Assembly (NCBI GenBank): GCA_020686985.1
Contig: JAJEPU010000023.1
Coordinates: forward strand, 1 to 54,196
Length of the DNA stretch: 54,196 nt
Source of the DNA: Brotaphodocola catenula
GTDB taxonomy: Bacteria; Bacillota; Clostridia; Lachnospirales; Lachnospiraceae
Direction: 5' to 3'
This document shows positions 1-8,896 of this stretch, piece by piece. Below the pieces are notes generated by a model. That model ran no database searches, was not told the origin of the DNA, and saw only the letters and a program-made list of their open reading frames with translations. Made by a program: the position numbers and the translations under genes. Numbering within the stretch: position 1 is the first letter of the stretch; each line of letters starts with the position of its first letter.

Positions 1-107
1 CTTTACCAAAAGACTCTTTTTTATAAGAATTTTCAGGGTTTTAAACACTGTTCAATCTTTCATTTTCAAGGTTCAGTCTGCTGCCTGTTCTCATCAGCAA
101 CTCGTTC

Positions 108-136
108 ATTATATCAGAGCTGTTTGATTTTGTCAA
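108..136 (-). promoter_or_regulatory. rRNA-type promoter P3
   Basis: TTGACA (131-136), a 17-base spacer and a perfect TATAAT (108-113) on the minus strand, with an A/T-rich UP-like stretch just upstream. The remaining 100 bases to the left edge would be transcribed leader; no gene is seen in them. Confidence 0.82.
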
Positions 137-205
137 GCACTTTTTTGAAAAGTTTTTCGAAGCGTTTCCGTTTCGCTTTTCGTGTTGCTCAACAGCAACT
201 TCGAT

Positions 206-234
206 AGTATATCATGTTGTCTTCGCTTTGTCAA
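206..234 (-). promoter_or_regulatory. rRNA-type promoter P2
   Basis: TTGACA (229-234), a 17-base spacer and TATACT (206-211) on the minus strand. It lies about 84 bases downstream of P1 and is also preceded by an A-rich stretch. Confidence 0.8.
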
Positions 235-289
235 CAACTTTTTTATCCTATCTTTTTTGCTGTTCTTCACTGCTCTCGCAGTGGTATAT

Positions 290-318
290 ACTATACCATG
301 CCTGTCAAATTCTGTCAA
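290..318 (-). promoter_or_regulatory. rRNA-type promoter P1 (upstream-most)
   Basis: On the minus strand a TTGACA -35 (313-318) is separated by exactly 17 bases from a TATAGT -10 (290-295). It is the first of three near-consensus sigma-A promoters in series, all reading out of the left edge, with A-rich sequence upstream of the -35. No gene of this window lies downstream, so an rRNA operon beyond the left edge is the inferred target. Confidence 0.8.
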
Positions 319-370
319 GCACTCTCTTTCACTTTTTTATTTTTTTGTGTACGACATAAACAATAACATA

Positions 371-401
371 TTCTGAACTGTCTACCCCAGACAGTTCAGA
401 A
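371..401 (-). terminator. Hairpin terminator overlapping the end of the cvpA-like gene
   Basis: A perfect 13-bp inverted repeat (371-383 with 389-401) has a 5-base loop and is followed on the minus strand by a T-rich stretch. The 3' end of the cvpA-like gene, including its stop codon at 382-384, lies inside the stem. It separates the upstream operon from the rRNA-type promoters. Confidence 0.75.
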
Positions 402-1104
402 TACTCATCATCAACCAGTTAAACAGATTATGCTCATAGAGAAAAGTCAGACACACGCTCTCCTGAATCTGTCCGAGAATTGGCTGTACCCACCCGGCAG
501 ACGAACAGGCGCGCACAAGAAGCGCGAGCGTCCACAGGATAAAAAGTCCCTCAAGTCCTCCAACAACTGCTCCTGCAAGCTGATTGACTCCAGACAGAAT
601 CGGCAGTCTCGAGACCAGATTCAGGCAGATCCCGATTCCCCGCAGAAGAAAGAACGCCACCATAAAGACCAGCACAGAAACAATCAGATTCAACACCATA
701 TTCGATAGAGAGCGCTCCAAATAACCCCAGAACGCATCCACCCCGAGTAATTTATAAATCTCATAGTTGTTGTTTGCCAGAAGTGCATCTTTCATCTGGG
801 ACGGAAGATGAAGCCGTCCGATCAGTTCTCTCTGCTGTGCCGGAAGCAGATCCCCGAGCTCCGCCCCTGGACCTCCCGCAACTTTCAGCAGTGCCTTTCC
901 TATCACGGAGTAGAGATTGGTATGCTTCCGCAACAATCCCGTCACATAGGGGACTGCAATGCGTGCAAAAACCATCCCGACAATCAGAGAAGACACCGTG
1001 AGGATCTTATGAATCAAACCGCGGTAATGACCATACAGAATCATTCCAAGCAAAAAAATCACTACCAACCAGAAAAGCCAATGATCCATGATTTCCTTCA
1101 TCAT
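382..1104 (-). CDS. CvpA-family membrane protein
   Basis: A 240-residue integral membrane protein with about four hydrophobic helices (roughly residues 8-24, 31-52, 134-157 and 175-200) separated by a longer polar region. This layout, and small residues in the fourth helix (AGAVVGGLEGLF), fit the CvpA/colicin V production family found near division and DNA metabolism genes in many bacteria. Its biochemical role is not established. The start overlaps the stop of the upstream HAD gene (TGATG), so the two are translationally coupled. Its own stop lies inside a terminator hairpin. Confidence 0.72.
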   Translation of the reverse strand: MMKEIMDHWLFWLVVIFLLGMILYGHYRGLIHKILTVSSLIVGMVFARIAVPYVTGLLRKHTNLYSVIGKALLKVAGGPGAELGDLLPAQQRELIGRLHLPSQMKDALLANNNYEIYKLLGVDAFWGYLERSLSNMVLNLIVSVLVFMVAFFLLRGIGICLNLVSRLPILSGVNQLAGAVVGGLEGLFILWTLALLVRACSSAGWVQPILGQIQESVCLTFLYEHNLFNWLMMSILNCLG

Positions 1105-1937
1105 CAGCCCTCTCTTCTCAGCACCAGTTTTTCAATTGCCCATGCAACTCCATCCTCATCATTCGATGCAGTCACATAATTGGACACTTCCTTGATCTCC
1201 TCTTCTGCATTTCCCATTGCGACTCCGACGCCAGCCTTTTTCATCATCGTCAAATCATTTCCGCCATCACCAAATCCCATCGTCTCCTCCGGTTTGAGTC
1301 CCAGATACCTGGCAAGACGCAGAATTGCATCTCCCTTCGTCGCTCCGAGCGCATTGATTTCCAGATTATCCTTAAATGAAGAGCTGATGACTACGTCACC
1401 TCTCGCCTCAAGTGCCTTCTTTGCGCGCGCTCTCTCCTCAAGATCATCAAAAAAGTAATTGATTTTTTCCGCCGGAATATTTAACTGGCGCACTTTCTCC
1501 GCCACATCCGGCACAACCTTTCTTGTAGCACGGATCATTCCCTGAAGCGTCGCCGGAATCAAGAATGACTCCAGATTTTTGAGAAATCTCTCCTCACCGA
1601 ACGCCTCTCCATTTACATAGACATCATACATGGTATGAAACTGATGTGCCATCTCAAGAATCTCGAGCGCCTGCGTGCAGGTTAATTTTCTCTCATCAAT
1701 GATCTGATGCTCCCTGACATCCTCCACGACCGCTCCATTTGTCGTGATCGCATAGCGAATACCCGGGAATTCTCGGATGAAATCAGGGATTCCTCCCCAA
1801 ATTCGTCCGGTACATGGCACTACATAAATCCCACGGCGCACACATTCCTCGAGAACCGACCGATTTCGGTCGGACAGCCTCTTCTGACTGTCCAGAAGAG
1901 TTCCATCCAAATCCAGAGCAATTAACTTGATATCCAT
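1104..1937 (-). CDS. Cof-type HAD-superfamily phosphatase
   Basis: A 277-residue HAD hydrolase of the Cof/YidA type (class IIB cap), likely a cytosolic sugar-phosphate or other phosphomonoester phosphatase. Motif I is DLDGTLLDS with the nucleophile and acid Asp at residues 9 and 11; the C-terminal metal motif GDGGNDLTMM is present. The start at 1937 was chosen because it has a GGGGAG ribosome site and begins directly with the family's N-terminal strand (MDIKLIALD); an in-frame start 14 codons upstream lacks such a site. The substrate cannot be read from sequence. Confidence 0.88.
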   Translation of the reverse strand: MDIKLIALDLDGTLLDSQKRLSDRNRSVLEECVRRGIYVVPCTGRIWGGIPDFIREFPGIRYAITTNGAVVEDVREHQIIDERKLTCTQALEILEMAHQFHTMYDVYVNGEAFGEERFLKNLESFLIPATLQGMIRATRKVVPDVAEKVRQLNIPAEKINYFFDDLEERARAKKALEARGDVVISSSFKDNLEINALGATKGDAILRLARYLGLKPEETMGFGDGGNDLTMMKKAGVGVAMGNAEEEIKEVSNYVTASNDEDGVAWAIEKLVLRREG

Positions 1938-2035
1938 CTTTCTCCCCTTATATGATACAAATAATCTTACAGCGTACACCTAGTGCATACACTCATCCTG
2001 AACTCACCCGACTTACAGAAGTCGAAGCTTCCTGC

Positions 2036-4681
2036 TTAAATAAAATGCTCTTCCTTCAGAATCAGCAGACCATCCTTGTCATACTTGGAGGAAAACAATC
2101 CCTTTAAACGACTTCCCATCGAAGGTTTCTCTGCGCGATCTGCGGCTTCCTCAATCAGATCCTCCGCCGCCGTCTTCGTCAACGCAATCCCATCCTCTTC
2201 CATGATCTCGATTCTTTCATAGAGTGCAAGCATGCTCTTTCCGGTGATGCTACAATCGATGTCCGACGCATATTTGCAACAGTACTGTGCAAATTCATCG
2301 ATATCCATCTCTGCACCATCATCCTCCTGATACTCTTCCTGCTCATACTCCGGCTCCGGGTCCGGAGCGCGCATTGCACCGTCGGTTACCGGCTCAACCT
2401 GTCTGACCGGACGCTCCTCTTCCCTCTCAAACTCAAAGCCGTCATTTTTTTCCGGCCTTTCTGATCTTTCTGATCTCTCGAGTCTCTCCGGCTCTTCCTT
2501 CTTGGAAAGTTTTACGGTTGCAGTTGCACCCGCCTTCGCTTTTGCCTTCTGCGCCTCTGCGTATCTTCTGCCATCCTCGTAATAATCTGGCTCTGCACCT
2601 CTGCCTTCGGATTTTCTACTTCCACCACCATCAATCGGCGAAATCTCCACATCAACCTCTGCCTGCTGAGGCTTCGCCGGATGAACTTCTGTCATCTGCG
2701 CTGACTGTGCCTGAGAAACTGACTTTTCTGCCGGACGCACTGCTGAGGTTCCGGAAACGTGATGCAAGCTATCTTCTTCTCTTCCACTCTCACAGGAAAT
2801 GCGCTCAAAACGAGCCGTGAGGAATGGATTCTGGCGGTTCATCGTCTCCATCTGCTTCGGGTTGTCAATCAGGAGAATTCTCATTCCCGTCGTATCACGC
2901 TCAATCATCTGATCCAGTTCTTTCAGCATTGCAGATGTCAGATCGCCTGCCTCCTCGACAATCAGATCTTTTCCTGCCAGCTTGGAAGCACTCGCAAGGA
3001 TTCCTCTCTTGTTTAAGCGAGAACCTGTAATCTTTGCAACCGGGTTCTTTCTTCCGCTCTCTCTGTGAATCTCCTTGAGTGTCTTGACTGCAAGCTCGAG
3101 TCCCTTCTCCGGAGTGCGCGCCTCAATCATCAGATAATTCTTGATGCTCGGCTCTGCCTCATCCTCCTCGTCGAGATCTTCGACGATCATCTCTGGCTCC
3201 TCGATCTTAACTGCCTTCTCTGCGATTTTTGAAGTTGCAGAAAACGCGCCCGATGAAGAAGATCCCGGAGCGGATGATGTTGCCGGTACCGGAGATGGAG
3301 CACGGCGAATCTCGCTGAGCACTCTGGTCTTTCCAAGATCAGAATCTTCCTGAACCGGAAGATCTTTTAAACGTGACATTTCCCGTGCCAGACTCTGCTC
3401 AACCTCCGCCTGCTTCACTGCAACCGCAATGTTCTCCTTCTCATACGGCAGATCCGGCTTCGGAAGCGGAATCTCCTCCGAGATTTCTTCCGGTTCTGCA
3501 ACCATAGTCGGTGCGGTCACTCTCTGTGCAGTCTCCGGCTCAACTTCTTCCCGAACATCCATACCCATATCCTGACTCGGGGCAGACTCATCCCCAGCAA
3601 CCGCATTTGCAGACTCACCAAGCAAACTTTCGGATTCTGCCACTGTGCTCTGTGTCTCAGCCTCAGCATCCACGTTTCCATCTACATCTGCTGCATCTGC
3701 ACTTACCACTGCAACCGGCTCTGTCTTCTTTGTCGCCGTCTGCTCCGCTTTCTTTGCCGATTCTGTATCCACAGTCTCCACAGAAGCCACAGTTTCTGCT
3801 TCTGCCTTCTCAGGCATCTGAACCTGATTCTCGATCGGATTCTTGACCTGATTCTCAGCTTGAACAGATTCAACCGTCTCAGCAGTTTTATCACGCTCAG
3901 CCATCGCTGTGTTTTCTATTTCTGCAACAGCTTCCTCATTCTCCTCAAACTGCTCATCAGGAAGAAGATCTGCATCGTCCACCTCATCAGAATCATTCTC
4001 CATCTCAAGAGATGCCATTCCATCACCCGATGCAAAGGACTGCTCCACAGCGCGCAGTTTCTCCTCATATTTGTCACGATTCTCCACGAGATCTGTCTGG
4101 TACTTGTTGAGCGGTGCATACTGAACTTTCAGTTCCATCGCCTTGTCCACATACTTGCCCAGACCAAACATCAGCATAATCTTATCGCAGGTTGCAACAC
4201 AACGCTCCGCATTTCCTGCCTTCTGGTAAAGCTCGGCAAGTTCGTACAGCCACTTCTCATCAAGCTCCTCTGCATTGTAGCTTTCGAGAGAGTGAATCTG
4301 CTGTTCCAACGGTGCGTTCATCTGCTTCAAAATCTTATAGCGCAATAACTGCTGGCGCGGATCATCTCCTGCTAAATCACAGAACTCCCGATAATAATCC
4401 TCTGCCTCCTTGATATTGCCCTCTTTGAGAGCCAGATCCGTCAGCTTGTACAGCAGACGTTTTCCGATCGGGGCACGCTCAAATGCCAGAAGCAGAATGT
4501 CCTTGGAATCCTGATACTCTCCGTTTTTCTCATAAATTGTCGCAACCATTGAAAGCAGATTGGCATTGCGAACCTTCTTCCAGTCAATCGTGTCTGCAAT
4601 CTTCATTGCCGTCTCATAATCTCCACGATTGACGAGCTTTCTCATCTGCTCTATTTTTATGTTAAACTCATACTTATCCAT
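2036..4681 (-). CDS. Large TPR protein with degenerate AAA-like domain
   Basis: An 881-residue predicted cytosolic protein in three parts. Residues 1 to about 200 form TPR-like helical repeats (for example GDYETAMKIADTIDWKK and GEYQDSKDILLLAFERAP). Residues 210-510 are a long acidic, Glu/Ala/Ser/Thr-rich and probably disordered linker. Residues about 510-630 resemble a RecA/AAA fold of the SpoVK/CbbX type, with a Walker-B-like strand (LIVEEAGDL) and a sensor-like strand (RILLIDNPKQM) but no recognisable P-loop. After another charged linker, residues 784-870 resemble an AAA lid. ATG at 4681 is preferred over a GTG nine bases upstream because GAGGAG is correctly spaced only for the ATG. Function unknown; a scaffold or degenerate ATPase is inference. 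Confidence 0.7.
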   Translation of the reverse strand: MDKYEFNIKIEQMRKLVNRGDYETAMKIADTIDWKKVRNANLLSMVATIYEKNGEYQDSKDILLLAFERAPIGKRLLYKLTDLALKEGNIKEAEDYYREFCDLAGDDPRQQLLRYKILKQMNAPLEQQIHSLESYNAEELDEKWLYELAELYQKAGNAERCVATCDKIMLMFGLGKYVDKAMELKVQYAPLNKYQTDLVENRDKYEEKLRAVEQSFASGDGMASLEMENDSDEVDDADLLPDEQFEENEEAVAEIENTAMAERDKTAETVESVQAENQVKNPIENQVQMPEKAEAETVASVETVDTESAKKAEQTATKKTEPVAVVSADAADVDGNVDAEAETQSTVAESESLLGESANAVAGDESAPSQDMGMDVREEVEPETAQRVTAPTMVAEPEEISEEIPLPKPDLPYEKENIAVAVKQAEVEQSLAREMSRLKDLPVQEDSDLGKTRVLSEIRRAPSPVPATSSAPGSSSSGAFSATSKIAEKAVKIEEPEMIVEDLDEEDEAEPSIKNYLMIEARTPEKGLELAVKTLKEIHRESGRKNPVAKITGSRLNKRGILASASKLAGKDLIVEEAGDLTSAMLKELDQMIERDTTGMRILLIDNPKQMETMNRQNPFLTARFERISCESGREEDSLHHVSGTSAVRPAEKSVSQAQSAQMTEVHPAKPQQAEVDVEISPIDGGGSRKSEGRGAEPDYYEDGRRYAEAQKAKAKAGATATVKLSKKEEPERLERSERSERPEKNDGFEFEREEERPVRQVEPVTDGAMRAPDPEPEYEQEEYQEDDGAEMDIDEFAQYCCKYASDIDCSITGKSMLALYERIEIMEEDGIALTKTAAEDLIEEAADRAEKPSMGSRLKGLFSSKYDKDGLLILKEEHFI

Positions 4682-4769
4682 CTTATGCACTCCTCATCCG
4701 CATTCCATTTTCCTTACATTGCGATTTTTATTAAACCTGCACTTCCTATTCGCGCTCTTGCATCTCAAA

Positions 4770-5366
4770 TCAAAGTGGAATACGGCCCTCCAGCGCCCTC
4801 GAAAGGGTCACCTCATCTATATATTCCAGATCTCCGCCAACCGGCACTCCGCTCGCAATCCGCGTTACGCGAATTCCCGTCGGTTTCACCAGTTTGCTGA
4901 TATACATCGCTGTCGTCTCGCCCTCAAGACTGGAATTGGTCGCAATGATCACTTCCTTCACATCGCCCTGAAGACGTTGCATCAGCTCTTTTAACCTGAT
5001 ATCATTCGGTCCGATTCCCAGCATCGGGGAAATCGCTCCGTGCAACACATGATAGACACCGTCATACTTTCCGGTCTTCTCATATGCAGCAAGATCTCTG
5101 GTATTTTCCACTACCATAATCGTTTTATGATCTCTCCGATCACTGCTGCAAATCGGACAGAGTTCCTGATCAGTCAGTGTCCAGCACTCCTTACAATACC
5201 GGATATTAGCTTTCGCCTCTGTAATCGCCGAAGCAAGGCTATCCACCTGCTCCTGTGGCATATTGATGATATGAAAAGCAAGTCGCTGGGCGGATTTATT
5301 TCCCACGCCCGGCAACTTTGACAGTTCTTCCATTAACCGCGTAATCTGACTGCTGTAATAATCCAT
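4770..5366 (-). CDS. recR: Recombination mediator protein RecR
   Basis: A 198-residue RecR, which acts with RecF and RecO to load RecA on gapped DNA. The N-terminal helix-hairpin-helix ([15 protein letters not shown]), the four-cysteine zinc site (C58, C61, C70, C73) and the Toprim domain ([12 protein letters not shown] and the EGE motif in [12 protein letters not shown]) are all present. The chosen start (MDYYSSQI) lies one base after the ybaB stop and is the usual RecR N-terminus. The order dnaX-ybaB-recR is conserved across bacteria. Confidence 0.97.
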   Translation of the reverse strand: MDYYSSQITRLMEELSKLPGVGNKSAQRLAFHIINMPQEQVDSLASAITEAKANIRYCKECWTLTDQELCPICSSDRRDHKTIMVVENTRDLAAYEKTGKYDGVYHVLHGAISPMLGIGPNDIRLKELMQRLQGDVKEVIIATNSSLEGETTAMYISKLVKPTGIRVTRIASGVPVGGDLEYIDEVTLSRALEGRIPL

Positions 5367-5367
5367 C

Positions 5368-5721
5368 TTAGAACGGGAATCCTCCGCCCAGACTGCCGAG
5401 TCCACCGGTCAGCTTCGACATCATTGCCTGAGACTCCTCATCTGCCTTGCGCATTGCCTCGTTTGTCGCTGCGACAATCAGATCCTGAAGCATCTCGATG
5501 TCGTCCGGATCTACAACTTCCTCAGAGAGTGCTACGGAGAGAACCTCCTTCTTTCCGGTAACAGTCACGGTCACAGCTCCGCCACCTGCGGATGCAGAGT
5601 ACTGCTTCTCCTCAAGCTCTTTCGTCGTCTCCTCCATCTGTCTCTGCATTCTCTGTGCCTGCTTCATCAGATTATTCATATTGCCCGGCATTCCGCCCGG
5701 GAATCCACCACGCTTTGCCAT
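5368..5721 (-). CDS. YbaB/EbfC nucleoid-associated protein
   Basis: A 117-residue small DNA-binding protein. It has a Gly/Met-rich start, a long helix ([23 protein letters not shown] cut here for length), a central sheet with alternating Val/Thr ([15 protein letters not shown]) and a helical VVDPDD...[12 protein letters not shown] segment typical of YbaB. It forms dimers that bind DNA in other bacteria. It sits between dnaX and recR as in most Firmicutes and is nearly abutted to recR. Confidence 0.95.
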   Translation of the reverse strand: MAKRGGFPGGMPGNMNNLMKQAQRMQRQMEETTKELEEKQYSASAGGGAVTVTVTGKKEVLSVALSEEVVDPDDIEMLQDLIVAATNEAMRKADEESQAMMSKLTGGLGSLGGGFPF

Positions 5722-5834
5722 GTGTCTTTCCTTCTCTTTCTTTTCTTTTTTATTTTTCTTTTTCTTTATTGTTTTTGTTTAAATCTTTTCTTTAAAACCT
5801 TTTCTTCAAATGAAATCTGAGACTTGTCTCTAGT

Positions 5835-7556
5835 CTAATCCTCCACCTGGATCTCCATGTGGATCGCCTCTTTGAGTTCCTCGTCGCTGACGTAAATCGT
5901 GTTTAAGCGCTCGCCTTCCTCTCTGAGACGGGTCTTGAAATAAATGTCTTTCCCGTATCGCTCTTTTACATGCTTTTCAAGCTCACCGAGAATCGTCGGT
6001 CTGCTTCCAATCTCGTAATTGTCGCGAATCGAAAAGACGATGCAAAGACAGCTCTCTCCACTCGGCTCAAGAATCGTGTCGCGAAAACTCGGTCGGATCG
6101 CTCCGCCGAGCTCGCGGATAATCTTCCCCCACTCCTGACGGATCAGATTCAGATCTTCAAGCTGTGCCTTCGGAATCGCGACCTGCTCAGGCGCAATCAA
6201 AGCAGGCTGGGAAATCATCTGCATCCCGTTACCGCCTGCGACCGGATTATCTGAAAGTCCAGAAATCTCTGCGCCAGCGCCAGCCTGTGCGCCGACCATA
6301 CTATTTCCCGGATTTCCATTTGCCATTTCCGCCATCTGAACATTCATCTGCGCACTCATCCGGGCGCTCATCTGCTGCATCATCGCCTCGGTCATCACCG
6401 GTGTCTCGTCAAGACGCTCCTCAAGCTCATTTAAGCGTTGCAGGATCGAGTCGAGATTCTGCTCCATCTGAGGTTTTGTCAGCTTGATCAGCGCAATTTC
6501 AATCAGCACTCGCTTTTGGCTCGCATAGCGGAGCTGACCGGAGAGTTCCGAGAAAATACGAATGTAGCGCATCAGGGTCTCCCCCTCAATCATCTGCGAC
6601 TCTTCCCGAAGCTGATTCAAGTTTTCCTCCGACATTTCAAGCATGCTCTCTGCATCGTCCGTCGTCTTTAGGATCAACAGATTTCGCAGATACCAGATAA
6701 AATCGATGACAAACTGTCCGAGCTCGCGTCCCTGAATCACCATCTCCTCGAGCTGTTTCATGCATACAGTCGTGTCCTTCGCAATCACAGCGCGCAGAAG
6801 GGCACTGAAAACGGACGTATCGACGGCACCGAGCACATCGAGAACATTGTCATAAGTCAGAAGCGTGCCATAATGAAATGCCACGCACTGATCGAGCAGA
6901 CTCAGCGCATCTCGCATCGAACCGTCTCCGGCCTTCGCGATGTAGCGCAGTGCCTTCTCCTCGACCTCGATTTTCTCCGCAGTCACAAGCTCGCGAAGGC
7001 GAGTCGCAATCGTGTCAATCGTAATTCGCTTAAAATCATAGCGCTGACATCTCGAGAGCACCGTGATCGGAATCTTGTGTACCTCCGTCGTCGCCAGAAT
7101 AAAAATCACATACGACGGCGGTTCCTCAAGTGTTTTTAAAAGTGCATTGAATGCCCCGACAGAAAGCATATGCACCTCGTCAATGATATAGACCCGGTAT
7201 TTTCCCTCCGTCGGTGGGTACTGAACCTGCTCACGGATTTCACGGATATTTTCTACACCATTGTTGGATGCCGCATCAATCTCCACCACGTTCATGGAAC
7301 TTCCGGTCAGAATACTCCTGCAAGTCTCACATTCGTTGCACGGGCTTCCATTGACCGGATGTTCACAGTTGACAGCTCTCGAAAAAATCTTTGCAATCGA
7401 AGTCTTTCCGGTTCCTCTCGTTCCGCAGAACAGATAGGCGTGACCGATTCTCTGGCTGATAATCTGATTTTTCAGTGTCTGTACAATGTGATCCTGCCCG
7501 TAAACATCATCAAATCGGACAGGACGCCATTTGCGGTAAAGTGCGGTGTATGACAT
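5835..7556 (-). CDS. dnaX: DNA polymerase III subunits gamma/tau
   Basis: A 573-residue clamp-loader ATPase of the replicative polymerase. Walker A is GTRGTGKT (45-52), followed by the zinc module cysteines C64, C73, C76 and C79, Walker B DEVHM (126-130) and the SRC arginine-finger motif in VLSRCQRYDF. After the collar domain a Met/Gln/Ala-rich linker (about 375-455) leads to a C-terminal tau-like domain. The start has a GAGGGA site. It heads a dnaX-ybaB-recR unit; pfkA lies immediately upstream (15 bases). Confidence 0.97.
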   Translation of the reverse strand: MSYTALYRKWRPVRFDDVYGQDHIVQTLKNQIISQRIGHAYLFCGTRGTGKTSIAKIFSRAVNCEHPVNGSPCNECETCRSILTGSSMNVVEIDAASNNGVENIREIREQVQYPPTEGKYRVYIIDEVHMLSVGAFNALLKTLEEPPSYVIFILATTEVHKIPITVLSRCQRYDFKRITIDTIATRLRELVTAEKIEVEEKALRYIAKAGDGSMRDALSLLDQCVAFHYGTLLTYDNVLDVLGAVDTSVFSALLRAVIAKDTTVCMKQLEEMVIQGRELGQFVIDFIWYLRNLLILKTTDDAESMLEMSEENLNQLREESQMIEGETLMRYIRIFSELSGQLRYASQKRVLIEIALIKLTKPQMEQNLDSILQRLNELEERLDETPVMTEAMMQQMSARMSAQMNVQMAEMANGNPGNSMVGAQAGAGAEISGLSDNPVAGGNGMQMISQPALIAPEQVAIPKAQLEDLNLIRQEWGKIIRELGGAIRPSFRDTILEPSGESCLCIVFSIRDNYEIGSRPTILGELEKHVKERYGKDIYFKTRLREEGERLNTIYVSDEELKEAIHMEIQVED

Positions 7557-7571
7557 AATGTTCCCTCAATT

Positions 7572-8648
7572 CTATTCGTCTCCGAAACTGATTCCCACCA
7601 TCTTCGCTTCCTGAATCATAGCGCAGTTCGGATCAACGGTCTTTAAGCGTCCGGCAACTTCCTCCAACGGAACCTCTGCGATCTCGTTGTTTTTCACAGC
7701 TACCATATAGCCATATTTTTTATTCTGAATGAGCTTTGCTGCCTCTGCTCCAAGGCGGGTCGCAAGCACACGATCGTAAGGACTCGGCTCTCCACCTCTC
7801 TGCATGTGACCAGGAACTGTCACTCGGACTTCCTGACCGGTCATCTCGGTGATCTTTGCACCAAGCTCATAAGCAACAGACGGGTAAACCAGTCCGCTCT
7901 TTTTCTTTTCTTTCAGTTCTTTCTTTGTCAGTCCGGCATCCTCTTTTGAGATTGCGCCCTCTGCGACCGCAAGGATCGAAAAACGCTTGCCCTGACGGGT
8001 TCTCTCTCTGAGTGCGCTGATAACAACATTGATATCATATGGAATCTCCGGCAGAAGAATGATATCTGCGCCTCCGGCAATTCCTGCATAGAGAGTCAGC
8101 CAGCCGACCTTATGTCCCATGACCTCAACGATAAAGACACGTCCATGGGAAGCTGCCGTGGTGTGAATACAGTCGATTGCATTCGTCGCCACATTAATCG
8201 CACTCTGAAAACCAAAGGTAATATCGGTTCCCCAGAGGTCATTGTCAATCGTCTTTGGCAGGGATACAATGTTAAGTCCCTCCTGTCTTAAAAGATTTGC
8301 AGTTTTCTGACTTCCGTTTCCACCAAGAACCACAAGACACTCGAGTTTCAGCTTGCGGTAGGTGTGCTTCATCGCTTCCACCTTGTCTAAACCATTCTCA
8401 TCCGGAGTCCGCATGAGCTTAAACGGCTGTCTGGAAGTTCCGAGAATCGTGCCTCCCTTTGTCAGAATTCCTGAAAAATCAGATGGTTTCATGATTTTAT
8501 AATCTGCATACATCAGACCCTTGTAACCATCCTCAAATCCTACAATCTCCACATCCTCATACATCTTGTATAAAGCCTTTGCCACACCACGCATGGTTGC
8601 ATTCAGGCTCTGGCAATCTCCGCCACTTGTCAGCATTCCTACTCTCAT
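7572..8648 (-). CDS. pfkA: 6-phosphofructokinase
   Basis: A 358-residue phosphofructokinase, phosphorylating fructose 6-phosphate in glycolysis. It begins with the phosphate-binding loop SGGDCQSLNA and has the catalytic PKTIDND at 131-137 and the substrate loop EVMGHKVGW. The phosphoryl-donor site reads GGNGS (N111, G112), where classical ATP enzymes have GGDG and PPi enzymes GGDD, and it carries Lys (K132) where ATP enzymes have Gly. The phosphoryl donor (ATP or pyrophosphate) is therefore uncertain. The start at 8648 has an AAAGGA site; an upstream in-frame start eight codons earlier is less well placed. It lies between SRP RNA and dnaX with its own promoter. Confidence 0.93.
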   Translation of the reverse strand: MRVGMLTSGGDCQSLNATMRGVAKALYKMYEDVEIVGFEDGYKGLMYADYKIMKPSDFSGILTKGGTILGTSRQPFKLMRTPDENGLDKVEAMKHTYRKLKLECLVVLGGNGSQKTANLLRQEGLNIVSLPKTIDNDLWGTDITFGFQSAINVATNAIDCIHTTAASHGRVFIVEVMGHKVGWLTLYAGIAGGADIILLPEIPYDINVVISALRERTRQGKRFSILAVAEGAISKEDAGLTKKELKEKKKSGLVYPSVAYELGAKITEMTGQEVRVTVPGHMQRGGEPSPYDRVLATRLGAEAAKLIQNKKYGYMVAVKNNEIAEVPLEEVAGRLKTVDPNCAMIQEAKMVGISFGDE

Positions 8649-8798
8649 GGAAGACACATCCTTTCTCTTCACTCTCTTTGAATGTTATCTGGTCCTATCG
8701 GTGTTACTATGTTATCTTACGGCACTTTCCTCGATCGATAGATTCCGACCGATATTTGATTCTCTTGATGCTTTTGCTTATTTACTCAAATTCTTTTT

Positions 8799-8824
8799 AA
8801 AATGGGCGAGACTCCACCCATTTT
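8799..8824. repeat. Palindrome AAAATGGG-N10-CCCATTTT near the pfkA start site
   Basis: A perfect 8-bp inverted repeat with a 10-base centre (8799-8806 and 8817-8824). It overlaps the predicted transcription start of the pfkA promoter, so it could be an operator rather than an RNA hairpin. The T-run after it on the minus strand is only four bases, so it is a poor terminator. Confidence 0.5.
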
Positions 8825-8827
8825 GAT

Positions 8828-8857
8828 ATTATACTCCAACAAATTCCCGTTTGTCTA
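8828..8857 (-). promoter_or_regulatory. Predicted pfkA promoter
   Basis: On the minus strand TAGACA (8852-8857), an 18-base spacer and TATAAT (8828-8833). The predicted start is near 8821, giving a leader of roughly 170 bases before pfkA. Confidence 0.6.
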
Positions 8858-8896
8858 TCAATTATTATCTTCGTTTCTTACGGTTTCTTGAATAAA

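Noticed and set aside
133-318. Minus-strand 61-codon open frame and overlapping plus frame at 182-376
   Set aside because: They run through three promoter sequences and T-rich leader and have no ribosome site or domain pattern.
7572-8648. Assignment of PfkA as strictly ATP-dependent
   Set aside because: The donor-site residues are mixed, so the phosphoryl donor was left open.
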